From positions 1,178,001 to 1,242,000 of the forward strand of contig OZ037885.1 in NCBI GenBank assembly GCA_964035575.1: 64,000 bases of DNA, given 5' to 3'. The stretch is from Rhynchopus sp. YZ270_cl-10 (Eukaryota; Euglenozoa; Diplonemea; Diplonemida; Diplonemidae). This document shows positions 32,610-41,555 of this stretch, piece by piece. Position 1 is the first letter of the stretch. Each line of letters opens with the position of its first letter. The notes under the pieces are model-generated. The model was not told where the DNA came from and made no database searches. It saw nothing but the letters and a program-made list of their open reading frames with translations. Made by a program: the position numbers and the translations under genes.

Positions 32610-33077
32610 ATGACAGCAGTGAAGTTCACTTTTTTGTCGAGAAACACGGTAAGAATGGGTGCGACGCACACTTGGTGTCGTTTCGAACCATCTCTCTGAT
32701 GATTCTTGTTGTCAGGAGATCCTTACCGTAGGGGTCATTGTCGGTGCCCTGCGCGAGCTTCCCCACACAGAGGCCTTTGTTATCTCATTCCCTCGTACTC
32801 ATACGTATCAGTGCACCCTTCTTTCCATCAATCTCTTTTCGTCTGTGTACTGCTACCCGAGCAACGGTCGTGTCATTTCAGCGTGTACTCTGACACGGAG
32901 GGAACCTGTATTTACTATGGAGTCTCCACATCCAAGGTGACCCGCAAAGCAAAAGTCCCTGGCATTGATCCAGTAGATTTGACAGAGGTCAATGAAACCT
33001 TGTCAAGGCGGCATGGCAGGATTAAGAGAAAGAGAGAAGAGATCCAGAAGAACGACAATAAAAGGCTGAAAATCTGA
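32610..33077 (+). CDS. Small three-exon gene, uncharacterised 107-aa basic protein
   Basis: Reconstructed by eye: exon 1 32610-32648 (M-T-A-V-K-F-T-F-L-S-R-N-T), exon 2 32716-32804, exon 3 32882-33077. Both introns are GT-AG (67 bp, GTAAGA...TTGTCAG, phase 0; 77 bp, GTATCA...ATTTCAG, phase 2) and all phases agree, giving one frame of 107 codons ending in TGA. The N-terminal half looks beta-rich (EILTVGVIVGALRELP, then AFVISFPRTHTVYSDTEG). The C-terminus is a basic helix (RRHGRIKRKREEIQ, then KRLKI) that could be a nuclear localisation signal. No family is recognised. No single exon is long, so the gene model depends on the splice signals; exon 3 is the best supported part. Confidence 0.55.
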
Positions 33078-33472
33078 TTTAAAAAGCGAAAATATAGCCT
33101 CAGACCCCCCCAAAAACCTATTTTCATATCAGAATATCACCTAGATGCACTTTTTGTGGGGACATCATCAAAAAAACCCAAAAATACCCAAAAGGATGAA
33201 TCTTACCAGAGGGGTTTCCGGACGAGTCCATATGTTTTATTTTTTTGTATTTTTTTCTTAAATTCGAGAAGATCGGGGTTTTTGTTGCCCCCTTTTTGCG
33301 CAACAAATTGAACGACCCCCCGATCTCTTTTGTTTTTTTGCTGTTGAATACCAAAAATAGCCTTCCCCTCCCTGCATTATTTTATATTCTCTTTTCCCCT
33401 TCCCTGCTTCTCCCCTCCCTCCCTCCCCCTCCCCTTCCCTTTCACCCTTCCACAGAATAACCACATCACAAA
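33078..33472 (+). promoter_or_regulatory. Spacer with polypyrimidine tract and CACAG acceptor before RPUSD2-like gene
   Basis: The last ~95 bases before the ATG are almost pure pyrimidine (about 33361-33450), followed by CACAG (33451-33455), 17 nt of leader and the ATG at 33473. This is a textbook 3' splice site with no upstream coding exon, consistent with trans-splicing of a leader or a 5'UTR intron. The rest of the spacer is AT-rich and featureless. Confidence 0.6.
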
Positions 33473-34915
33473 ATGGCGTCATCTTCATCCCCTTCTTCTC
33501 CTCCTCCTCCACCCTCTGATTATTACTTCACCAACGGCCTCCGTTGTGTGTTGCCTTATATGTTTGTGTTTGAAACTCATGTGAAAGGACGGTGGGTTGG
33601 ACAGAACATTGTTGACATGTTCGAAAAGGAATTTCCACATCATACACGGCAGTATTATGAAAGGTGTGTGGAGATGGGGAGGATCCGGGTTGATGGGAAG
33701 AAGCTGGAAGATTGCAGTTTGGTGTTGCAGCCGAATCAGAAGATTGCCCATGAAATGCACCGGCATGAGACCCCAGTACGACACACAAAATTGACGATTC
33801 TCTCCGAAGACGACCGCTTCTTTGCTGTAGAAAAGCCATCCTCCATTCCAGTCCACCCCTGCGGACGCTTTGCGAAGAACACCATCGTAAGTCTTCTCCG
33901 CCACGACCACGGCCTCCCAGCTATGTTATACCCTGTACACCGATTGGATCGTGCAACCTCGGGGGTGCTTCTCTTTGCGAAGACCCCACAACACGCAGAG
34001 CGTGCAGGCAAAATTCTGCGTCGTGAATCCTCCCCCGGAGAGGATTCTTCTGTGCAGAAGGTGTACCTTGCGCGGGTCTGCGGAGATTTTCCTGAAGAGG
34101 TGGAGTGTTCTTACCCTATATTCTGTGCCGATGCGAAACGTGGTCTTATGAAGTGCATTCTGCCCGAAGAAAGGGAACAACACAAAGAAATGCTTCAGGT
34201 TGCGGAGACCAGAAGGGTGCTGCAGGCGGAGCTATTGGAATATCAACAAAGCAAAACAATGCCAACCGAAATGGAAAAAGAAGAGCACCGAGGCACCAAA
34301 CGGAAGGCAGAGACCCAAGGCAGCAAAGAAGACGACACAAAAGAGACCCCAGCTGAACAACGCAACTCAGGGCGGTCATTGGATGCAAAACTCCGCAAAA
34401 AGGAGGCCTTCCGGCAGCTCTCAAACGCGAAGGTGGGGGATGCAAAGATGCTCCCGAAGGAAGCGCACACAAAATTCACAAAAATTCGGCGCTTTGCAAA
34501 CGGCGATTCGCTGGTGGAGTGCAGACCCTATACAGGGAGGACACACCAACTTCGTGTCCACCTTCTTGCATTAGGCCATCCCATCATAGATGATGCATTG
34601 TACAACCCTGCCCCACATCGGGTAGGCGTCAAAGCGTCGGGCAGTGTGGAGGTGGCAGTCCCCGACTTTGCCCCAGATGAAATCTGCAAGGAGTGCACGG
34701 AGCTGGGGGGCGAGCATGCGATTGTGTCGGGTGTGCTGGCGGAGAGGGACCAGCCGTCCAGCTGCATGTCGATTTGTTTGCACGCGAGGGAATACCACTT
34801 CGAGGATGCAGGCAAGACGTACCACTTCAAGACAGAGCTGCCAGAATGGGCGGAGGAGAAGGAGGAGAAGGAGGAGGAGGAACAGAAGAAGGGAGAAGAG
34901 GAGGGAAAGCAATAA
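33473..34915 (+). CDS. RPUSD2-like: RluA-family pseudouridine synthase (RPUSD2 / Pus9-type)
   Basis: A 480-aa single-exon enzyme predicted to isomerise uridine to pseudouridine in tRNA or mRNA. Residues about 17-100 match the N-terminal region of eukaryotic RPUSD2/Pus9/Rib2 proteins (YYFTNGLRCVLPYMF, then VKGRWVGQNIVDMF, then an S4-like segment and MHRHETPV). The catalytic motif HRLDRATSG carries Asp159. The second core motif is YTGRTHQLRVHLLALGHPII. An acidic/Lys-rich insertion (about residues 255-320, including EEHRGTKRKAE and LRKKEAFRQL) splits the catalytic domain, and the C-terminus is a Glu/Lys run. Catalytic residues are intact, so it should be active. There is no clear organellar targeting signal; cytosol or nucleus is likely. 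Confidence 0.9.
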   Translation: MASSSSPSSPPPPPSDYYFTNGLRCVLPYMFVFETHVKGRWVGQNIVDMFEKEFPHHTRQYYERCVEMGRIRVDGKKLEDCSLVLQPNQKIAHEMHRHETPVRHTKLTILSEDDRFFAVEKPSSIPVHPCGRFAKNTIVSLLRHDHGLPAMLYPVHRLDRATSGVLLFAKTPQHAERAGKILRRESSPGEDSSVQKVYLARVCGDFPEEVECSYPIFCADAKRGLMKCILPEEREQHKEMLQVAETRRVLQAELLEYQQSKTMPTEMEKEEHRGTKRKAETQGSKEDDTKETPAEQRNSGRSLDAKLRKKEAFRQLSNAKVGDAKMLPKEAHTKFTKIRRFANGDSLVECRPYTGRTHQLRVHLLALGHPIIDDALYNPAPHRVGVKASGSVEVAVPDFAPDEICKECTELGGEHAIVSGVLAERDQPSSCMSICLHAREYHFEDAGKTYHFKTELPEWAEEKEEKEEEEQKKGEEEGKQ

Positions 34916-35301
34916 GGGGAGCAGGAGGTGTGCCTGCAAGGTGGTGGTGGTGGTAGTGGTGGTGGCCGTGGTTCCCTGAGAACGCAAAAGTATCTGCTTT
35001 CGTGTGCCTCTGTGTGGTTAAGAAGGGGGTGTGAGTCATTTTGGTCTTCGCCAAAAAAGGGGGGGTTTATGGGAAAAAGGTGAAGCGTTGTGAAGGTGAG
35101 GTGCGCAAAGTGTTGTGCTATTGCGCATGGTATGGAGAAGGAAATGGTAAATACGTATTCCCACCCCTGCTCACCCATAATGGTGGTGTCTTTTTTTGTG
35201 TTCAATCGCTGCTTTTTCTGGTTGAAGTTCTGAGATGGGTTGTGCGATGGTTAACAACACCCACAACAACACACAGCACAACCCCGGTCCACACAGCAAC
35301 A
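34916..35301. other. Spacer upstream of the UbL tandem family
   Basis: 386 bp. A GGTGG run follows the preceding gene. Unlike the other three members, copy 1 lacks the shared upstream block; only the last ~40 bases (CACACAGCACAACCCCGGTC and CACACAGCAACA) match. The frame extends upstream to 35041, but this extension is not conserved. Confidence 0.5.
35291..35296 (+). promoter_or_regulatory. Candidate splice acceptor 5 nt before the family ATG
   Basis: ACACAG|CAACAATGGAG is identical at all four members (acceptor G at 35296, 36804, 38600 and 39946) and similar to TCAG|CAACAATG at the glycine-rich gene (43764). A conserved acceptor so close to the ATG suggests trans-splicing with a very short gene-encoded leader (inference). 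Confidence 0.4.
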
Positions 35302-36150
35302 ATGGAGCTCTTCCTGGAGAACACCGAGAACGCGAACGTCGCCCCACAGCCAGTAGAGGTAGGTGAGGACACGACGTTCGGCGACCTTGCGACGGTGGTG
35401 TGCAAGGACAGCACCTTCCCGAGCGAGTGGGTGCACTTCCTGCATGGGGAGGAGGGCGACTGTGCTGCTGATGTGCGTCTGTGTGACGCGAGTGTCGAGG
35501 CCGGCATGACACTGCGGTACTACTTTGAAGGAAGGTTTGAGTGCAGCAAGACCATCAACGACACTAATTCCACCTGCACACCTGTGCAGCTGGCGAGGTG
35601 GGAGCTTCCCTGCGCACCACTCCACATCGAAGCCTCGGCAGAAGACTTCCGCGACCAAGGCTGGGGTAACAAGAAGGGCAGTGTTTTCCTTCGCCTGCAC
35701 AGAAACGGTGCTGAGGTGGCAGTGCTGAAAGTGTTTGGCACAGCACGTGTGGAGACCGAAAACGGAGGTGCCAAGACACTCGACCCTGCGAAGAGCCTTC
35801 CGTTCCTGGCACAGTGCGAGCCTGGGGATGAGCTGATTCTGGAGTACCGTGTTGGTGGTGGTGGTGGACACACTCTGAACGTGCGCAACCTCAAGACAGC
35901 AGTGCACTTTGGACACAAATTTGTGCCAGTGTGCACACTGCCTGAAATCATACCGCGTGACATACCTGCGTCGCGGAGCTGCTACAGCACACGCCCCGAC
36001 TCTGCCCGCATCTTAAAGAACGACGTACCCACAGATGCACCTCAAGATGCACCTAAGGACGAGTCTGAAGTCTCAGGTGATCTTTCGTGTCATGGAAGTA
36101 GCTCTCGTTCCCCAGTTGTTTCCTGCTTTTCTTGTTGCCTGCGTCTGTAG
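35302..36150 (+). CDS. UbL / DQGWGN-domain protein, copy 1
   Basis: 282 aa. The start is fixed by conservation of CAACAATGGAGCTC in all four copies; the upstream in-frame extension is rejected. Residues about 1-75 fit a ubiquitin-like beta-grasp domain (MELFLENTEN, EVGEDTTFGDLATVVC, then a second half ending MTLRYYFEG). Residues about 85-215 form a beta-rich domain with WELPCAPLHIEASAEDF, DQGWGNKKGSVFLRLHR, VFGTARVET and GGGGGHTLNVRNLKTAVHFG. Similar DQGWGN-(R/K)KG motifs occur in beta-sandwich interaction domains of other eukaryotes (recollection, not searched). No signal peptide, so probably cytosolic. The tail (about 217-282) is unique and Cys/Ser-rich at its end. A GTGATC donor at 36077 could splice this tail to a downstream exon instead. 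Confidence 0.8.
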   Translation: MELFLENTENANVAPQPVEVGEDTTFGDLATVVCKDSTFPSEWVHFLHGEEGDCAADVRLCDASVEAGMTLRYYFEGRFECSKTINDTNSTCTPVQLARWELPCAPLHIEASAEDFRDQGWGNKKGSVFLRLHRNGAEVAVLKVFGTARVETENGGAKTLDPAKSLPFLAQCEPGDELILEYRVGGGGGHTLNVRNLKTAVHFGHKFVPVCTLPEIIPRDIPASRSCYSTRPDSARILKNDVPTDAPQDAPKDESEVSGDLSCHGSSSRSPVVSCFSCCLRL

Positions 36151-36809
36151 AGGCGTTTGCATCAGGCGTTTCATGAAGGTGTATATTAATTTATTCGACT
36201 GATGCGTCTTTGACGCGTTTCAACTACTCCTTTCTTTAGGTCCTGGGCTGGACTTTAAATTGCATCCGGGGGGGTCCGTTCCTCTTGAAACTCTATGAAG
36301 GCGTGGAGTGCTCGAATTGTCTTTACCTGAGAGATTACCAAAGAGGTGAGGAGTATGCGGGGCGATTGTGTGCCTTCAGGGTCTTTTTGTTTTCAGCCAC
36401 CCTGCCTCTTCTTTCCACTCTAGTGCATAGCCTTTGTCTTTCTTTTTTGGGTAGGCGGGACTTGAGAGAGTGCCCTCCCCCTTCCTCAGGGTGCTAAACG
36501 GTCCCTGCCCCTACTAAATGCAAGTTAAACCCTGGCAGGGTATAATAATGCTGGGACGTGGCTTCCCCATGCTATGACACGAGAAAACTTGATGTAAACC
36601 TTTGGCTCTTGCCTTCCCCTGTCCCACTTTCCCCCTCGCTCTGCATAGGCTTCTCTTGAGAGTACGTATGTGCCTCTGCTCTGCTGTGGTGCACAGTACA
36701 CGATAGTTGCGTGTCCGTGGACATGAAACAAGGTATTCACAGTGTCACATCTGCATTGTATGCCAAATACCCAACAACAACACACAGCACAACGGTCCAC
36801 ACAGCAACA
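36151..36809. other. Spacer between UbL family copies 1 and 2, with a conserved cryptic exon
   Basis: 36240-36345 has an acceptor (TTTCTTTAG) and donor (GTGAGG) and corresponds to 38067-38171 after copy 2. 36503-36530 holds the CCCCTACTAAATGCAAGTTA motif also seen at 23187 and 38297. 36575-36809 is the upstream block shared with copies 3 and 4. Confidence 0.55.
36575..36809 (+). promoter_or_regulatory. Conserved upstream block of UbL family copies 2, 3 and 4
   Basis: About 230 bp ending at the ATG is nearly identical at 36575-36809, 38368-38605 and 39722-39951, including CCCACTTTCCCCCTCGCTCT, GAGAGTACGTATGTGCCTCT and ACGTGAAACAAGG-like words. It probably carries the promoter or 5'UTR/splice signals, or is simply part of the duplicated unit. 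Confidence 0.5.
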
Positions 36810-37766
36810 ATGGAGCTCTTCCTGGAGAACACCGAGAACGCGAACGTCGCCCCACAGCCAGTAGAGGTAGGTGAGGACACGACGTTCGGCGACCTTGCGA
36901 CGGTGGTGTGCAAGGACAGCACCTTCCCGAGCGAGTGGGTGCACTTCCTGCATGGGGAGGAGGGCGACTGTGCTGCTGATGTGCGTCTGTGTGACGCGAG
37001 TGTCGAGGCCGGCATGACACTGCGGTACTACTTTGAAGGAAGGTTTGAGTGCAGCAAGAACATCGACGATGTCAGGTCCACCGGCACACCTGTGCAGCTG
37101 GCGAGGTGGGAGCTTCCCTGCGCACCACTCCACATCGAAGCCTCGGCAGAAGACTTCCGCGACCAAGGCTGGGGTAACAAGAAGGGCAGTGTTTTCCTTC
37201 GCCTGCACAGAAACGGTGCTGAGGTGGCAGTGCTGAAAGTGTTTGGCACAGCACGTGTGGAGACCGAAAACGGAGGTGCCAAGACACTCGACCCTGCGAA
37301 GAGCCTTCCGTTCCTGGCACAGTGCGAGCCTGGGGATGAGCTGATTCTGGAGTACCGTGTTGGTGGTGGTGGTGGACACACTCTGAAGGTGCGCAACCTC
37401 AAGACAGCAGTGCACTTTGGACACAAATTTGTGCCAGTGTGCACACTGCCTGAAATCATACCGCATGACACACCTGCGTCGCGGAGCTGCTACAGCACAC
37501 GCACCGACTTCAACAACAACAGCGCACTGAAGACACAGGTGACTGAGTTTTTCCAGCAGCACAACCCTGCCAAAGTTGCTGAAATAGACACCATTCTGAC
37601 TGCATACGCTGGCAGGGAGGACACCCTCATGAGGGACCTGCACACCAACTACAACGTGCCCTTTGCCGCAGACAGCACAACCGCACCGGATGCACAGAGA
37701 CAACAGTCTGAAGAGTCAGAAGAGTCAGAAGACGACTCCGTTATTCAAGGCCTGTTCGCCGATTAA
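36810..37766 (+). CDS. UbL / DQGWGN-domain protein, copy 2, with helical tail
   Basis: 318 aa. The first ~215 residues are nearly identical to copy 1 (UbL domain, then DQGWGNKKG beta domain). The tail differs: after PASRSCYSTR comes a helical segment (about 240-290) with FFQQHNPAKVAEIDTILTAY followed by GREDTLMRDLHTNY. This matches the pattern N-P-x-K-(6-8)-L-x-x-Y-x-G-(R/K)-E-x-x-L found in small C-terminal helices of many protist proteins (family knowledge; role unknown). The end is acidic (SEESEESEDD). It may be the ancestral form of the family, because its tail is an independently recognisable motif. Confidence 0.82.
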   Translation: MELFLENTENANVAPQPVEVGEDTTFGDLATVVCKDSTFPSEWVHFLHGEEGDCAADVRLCDASVEAGMTLRYYFEGRFECSKNIDDVRSTGTPVQLARWELPCAPLHIEASAEDFRDQGWGNKKGSVFLRLHRNGAEVAVLKVFGTARVETENGGAKTLDPAKSLPFLAQCEPGDELILEYRVGGGGGHTLKVRNLKTAVHFGHKFVPVCTLPEIIPHDTPASRSCYSTRTDFNNNSALKTQVTEFFQQHNPAKVAEIDTILTAYAGREDTLMRDLHTNYNVPFAADSTTAPDAQRQQSEESEESEDDSVIQGLFAD

Positions 37767-38605
37767 GGCGACCATGCTGAGAGGGTAGGGTCATCTAGCT
37801 GTTCTCTGAACACCCCAACCCTTGCATGACAAGACGTTACCGACGATGTGTTTGTGATCCATGCTCCGAGAAGAACCCCCTTGCCTTTTTGGTTCTGCCT
37901 AAGAGTGATCTTTCGCGCCATGGAAGTAGCTCTCTTTTCCCAGTTTTTTTTCCTGCTTTTCTTACCTGCGTCTGTAGAGGCGTTTGCATCAGGCGTTTCA
38001 TGAAGGTGTATATTAATTTATTCGACTGATGCGTCTTTGGCACGTTTCAACTGCTCTTTTCTTTAGGTCCTGGGCTGGACCTTAAATTGCATCCGGGGGG
38101 TCCGTTCCTCCTGAAACTCTATGAAGGCGTGGAGTGCTCGAATTGTCTTTACCTAAGAGATTACCAAAGAGGTGAGGAGTATGTGGGGCGATTTTTGTGC
38201 CCTACGGGTCTTTTTGTTTTTCAGCCACCCTGCCTCTCCTTTCCACTCTAGTGCATAGCCTTTGTCTTTCTTTTTGGGTATGCGGGGCGAACGTACCTGC
38301 CCCTACTAAATGCAAGTTAAACCCTGGCAGGGTATAATAATGCTGGGACGTGGCTTCCCCATGCTATGACACGAGAAAACTTGACGAAAACCTTTGGCTC
38401 TTGCCTTCCCCTGTCCCACTTTCCCCCTCGCTCTGCATAGGCTTCTCTTGAGAGTACATATGTGCCTCTGCTCTGCTGTGGTGCACAGTACACGATAGTT
38501 GCGTATCTGTGGGACGTGAAACAAGGTTGTCAGAGTGTCACATCTACGTCGTATGCCAAATACCCAACAACAACACACAGCACAACCCCGGTCCACACAG
38601 CAACA
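37767..38605. other. Spacer between UbL family copies 2 and 3, with cryptic exon
   Basis: The exon-like segment 38067-38171 is flanked by CTTTAG and GTGAGG; it reads open as GGPFLLKLYEGVECSNCLYL and beyond in the phase expected from a G|GT donor. A 67-codon frame at 37826-38029 overlaps the conserved spacer and is probably not a gene. Confidence 0.5.
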
Positions 38606-39313
38606 ATGGAGCTCTTCCTGGAGAACACCGAGAACGCGAACGTCGCCCCACAGCCAGTAGAGGTAGGTGAGGACACGACGTTCGGCGACCTTGCGACGGT
38701 GGTGTGCAAGGACAGCACCTTCCCGAGCGAGTGGGTGCACTTCCTGCATGGGGAGGAGGGCGACTGTGCTGCTGATGTGCGTCTGTGTGACGCGAGTGTC
38801 GAGGCCGGCATGACACTGCGGTACTACTTTGAAGGCAGGTTTGAGTGCAGCAAGAACATCGACGACACCCGGTCCACCTGCACACCTGTGCAGCTGGCAG
38901 CGTGGGAGCTTCCCTGCGCACCACTCCACATCGAAGCCTCGGCAGAAGACTTCCGCGACCAAGGCTGGGGTAACAAGAAGGGCAGTGTTTTCTTTCGCCT
39001 GCACAGGAACGGTGCTGAGGTGGCACTGCTGAATGTGTTTGGCACAGCACGTGTGGAGACCGAGAACGGAGGTGCCAAGACACTCGACCCTGCGAAGAGC
39101 CTTCCGTTCCTTGCACAGTGCAAACCTGGGGATATGTTGAGTCTGATGACGCGTGTTGGTGGTGGTGGTGGACACACTCTGAAGGTGCGCAACCTCAAGA
39201 CAGCAGTGCACTTTGGACACAAATTTGTGCCAGTGTGCACACTGCCTGAACAGAAAGACGTGCCTAAGGACTCAGAAGAGTCTTCACTGACTGAAGACGA
39301 CGATGGGTTTTGA
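38606..39313 (+). CDS. UbL / DQGWGN-domain protein, copy 3, short tail
   Basis: 235 aa. The shared UbL and DQGWGNKKG domains are followed by an abrupt short acidic tail (PEQKDVPKDSEESSLTEDDDG-F). The beta domain has several changes relative to copies 1 and 2 (for example SLMTRVGGGGG in place of ILEYRVGGGGG). It is probably cytosolic. The shorter tail suggests the domains function without the helical segment, or that this member is a regulatory or partial form. Confidence 0.8.
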   Translation: MELFLENTENANVAPQPVEVGEDTTFGDLATVVCKDSTFPSEWVHFLHGEEGDCAADVRLCDASVEAGMTLRYYFEGRFECSKNIDDTRSTCTPVQLAAWELPCAPLHIEASAEDFRDQGWGNKKGSVFFRLHRNGAEVALLNVFGTARVETENGGAKTLDPAKSLPFLAQCKPGDMLSLMTRVGGGGGHTLKVRNLKTAVHFGHKFVPVCTLPEQKDVPKDSEESSLTEDDDGF

Positions 39314-39951
39314 CCGTCGTTTTCTCGCTTCAAAAACGGACGCCTTTCGGCTGTTCTGCATGACAAGACGTTACCGACGATGTGTTTGTGATCAATGCTC
39401 CGAGAAGAAACCCCTTGCCTTTTTAGTTCTGCCGCAGTACTAAGAGTGATCTTTCGTGCCATGGAAGTAGCTCTCTTTTCCCAGTTTTTTTTTCCTGCTT
39501 TTCTTCTTACCTGCGTCTGTAGAGGCGTTTGCATCAGGCGTTTCATGAAGGTGTATATTATTTTCTTCGACTGAGATGCGTTTTAGCGTTTCAACTGCTC
39601 TTTTCTTTCGATTATATTTTTCTTTGGTGACAACATGTGGGCGTACTTAGTCCTATCATATCTGTTCTCTCCCTCCATAGCTAACTTTGGGATGACAGTC
39701 GTTGGGCTCGCGAGAGTTCGGCAGACGAGAAAACTTGATGTAAACTGGCTCTTGCCTTCCCCTGTCCCACTTTCCCCCTCGCTCTGCATAGGCTTCTCTT
39801 GAGAGTACGTATGTGCCTCTGCTCTGCTGTGGTGCACACGATAGTTGCGTGTCTGTGGGACGTGAAACAAGGTTGTCACAGTGTCACATCTGCATCGTAT
39901 GCCAAATACCCAACAACACCACACAGCACAACCCCGGTCCACACAGCAACA
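39314..39951. other. Spacer between UbL family copies 3 and 4
   Basis: It repeats the downstream block of copy 2 (ACAAGACGTTACCGACGATG and following) up to about 39600, then diverges: the cryptic exon is absent here. The upstream block shared with copies 2 and 3 begins near 39722. Confidence 0.5.
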
Positions 39952-40728
<777 letters not shown>

Positions 40729-41555
40729 GAAGGACAGCACCGCATCGTCGGAGCCAAGCAGGAGACAGAGAAACAAAAGTCGGCAGGCAGGCAGGCAGTA
40801 CAGCTTGTCTGACGCACCCTATCCATTTTTCATACCGCAATGCAACGAACGATCCCAGCAATACAGTGCCCATTATTCAATAAAAGTGAATGTTTGTACG
40901 GATCTGGGTGGCAATGCTGCATTTATTCCCTATGTTCTTTAATCTGTGTGTGCACATGAGGCACATTCATCTTTCAAGTTTTCTTTTATTTCAGTTTTTA
41001 TTTTGGAACTGCTTTTCCGAAACCATGACGGGCCACTCTACTCTAGAGAAAGGGCATCAGAGATATTCAGTGCTGTGACTTAACCAGTCGGTGACATTAA
41101 TGTATCCGACCGCGCTTCTGCATGCAGAAGTGCAATGCGACTTCGCTTACTACTCAAATATCCCCCCTGACTCGCCGCTTGGCATTTTTTTTTTTGTTTT
41201 TTTTGAAACAATAACAGAATTTCTACTATTTTTCCATTCCCTCCCCTCCCCCCTAGCTTTTCTTACCGCCCGCCTATGTACGGTGAGAGCTTTGCTCTTT
41301 TCCTTTATTACCCTTTTTTTGCTTTTTGAGAAAAATAACAATCCTACCTGAATACCACCCCACCACCCTTTTCTCACAACGGTACTGCACTCCCCCCCAC
41401 ACCCAACCTCTCCTACCAACTCCTTCCAAACAGAACTACCACTTACACTCCTCTCTCGCCCGCACTTTTTGCCCAACACAACCTTTTTTTCAACCCCCCT
41501 CTTCACCTCCCCCTACCCCCCCCCCTACCACCATTTTTCACACCCTTTCACCCTA
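40729..41555. other. Spacer upstream of DAW1
   Basis: It carries a CACATGAGGCACATTCATCT motif near 40947 (3'-flank motif). Polypyrimidine-rich from about 41380 to the ATG. The only AG in the final 125 bases is at 41432-41433 (CAAACAG), a candidate splice acceptor 123 nt before the ATG. No gene seen. Confidence 0.5.

Noticed and set aside
35041-35301. N-terminal extension of UbL family copy 1
   Set aside because: It is absent from the other three copies; all four share CAACAATGGAGCTC at the true start.
36525-37703. Long - strand frames opposite the UbL family (36525-37703, 38306-39220, 39583-40776)
   Set aside because: They follow the duplicated + strand genes exactly and show Cys/His/Leu-rich shadow composition; the + frames are the conserved ones.
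37826-38029. 67-codon frame downstream of UbL copy 2 (MTRRYRRCVCDPCSEK...)
   Set aside because: The matching spacer after copy 3 breaks this frame, and the segment is part of the duplicated flank; there is not enough evidence for a gene.
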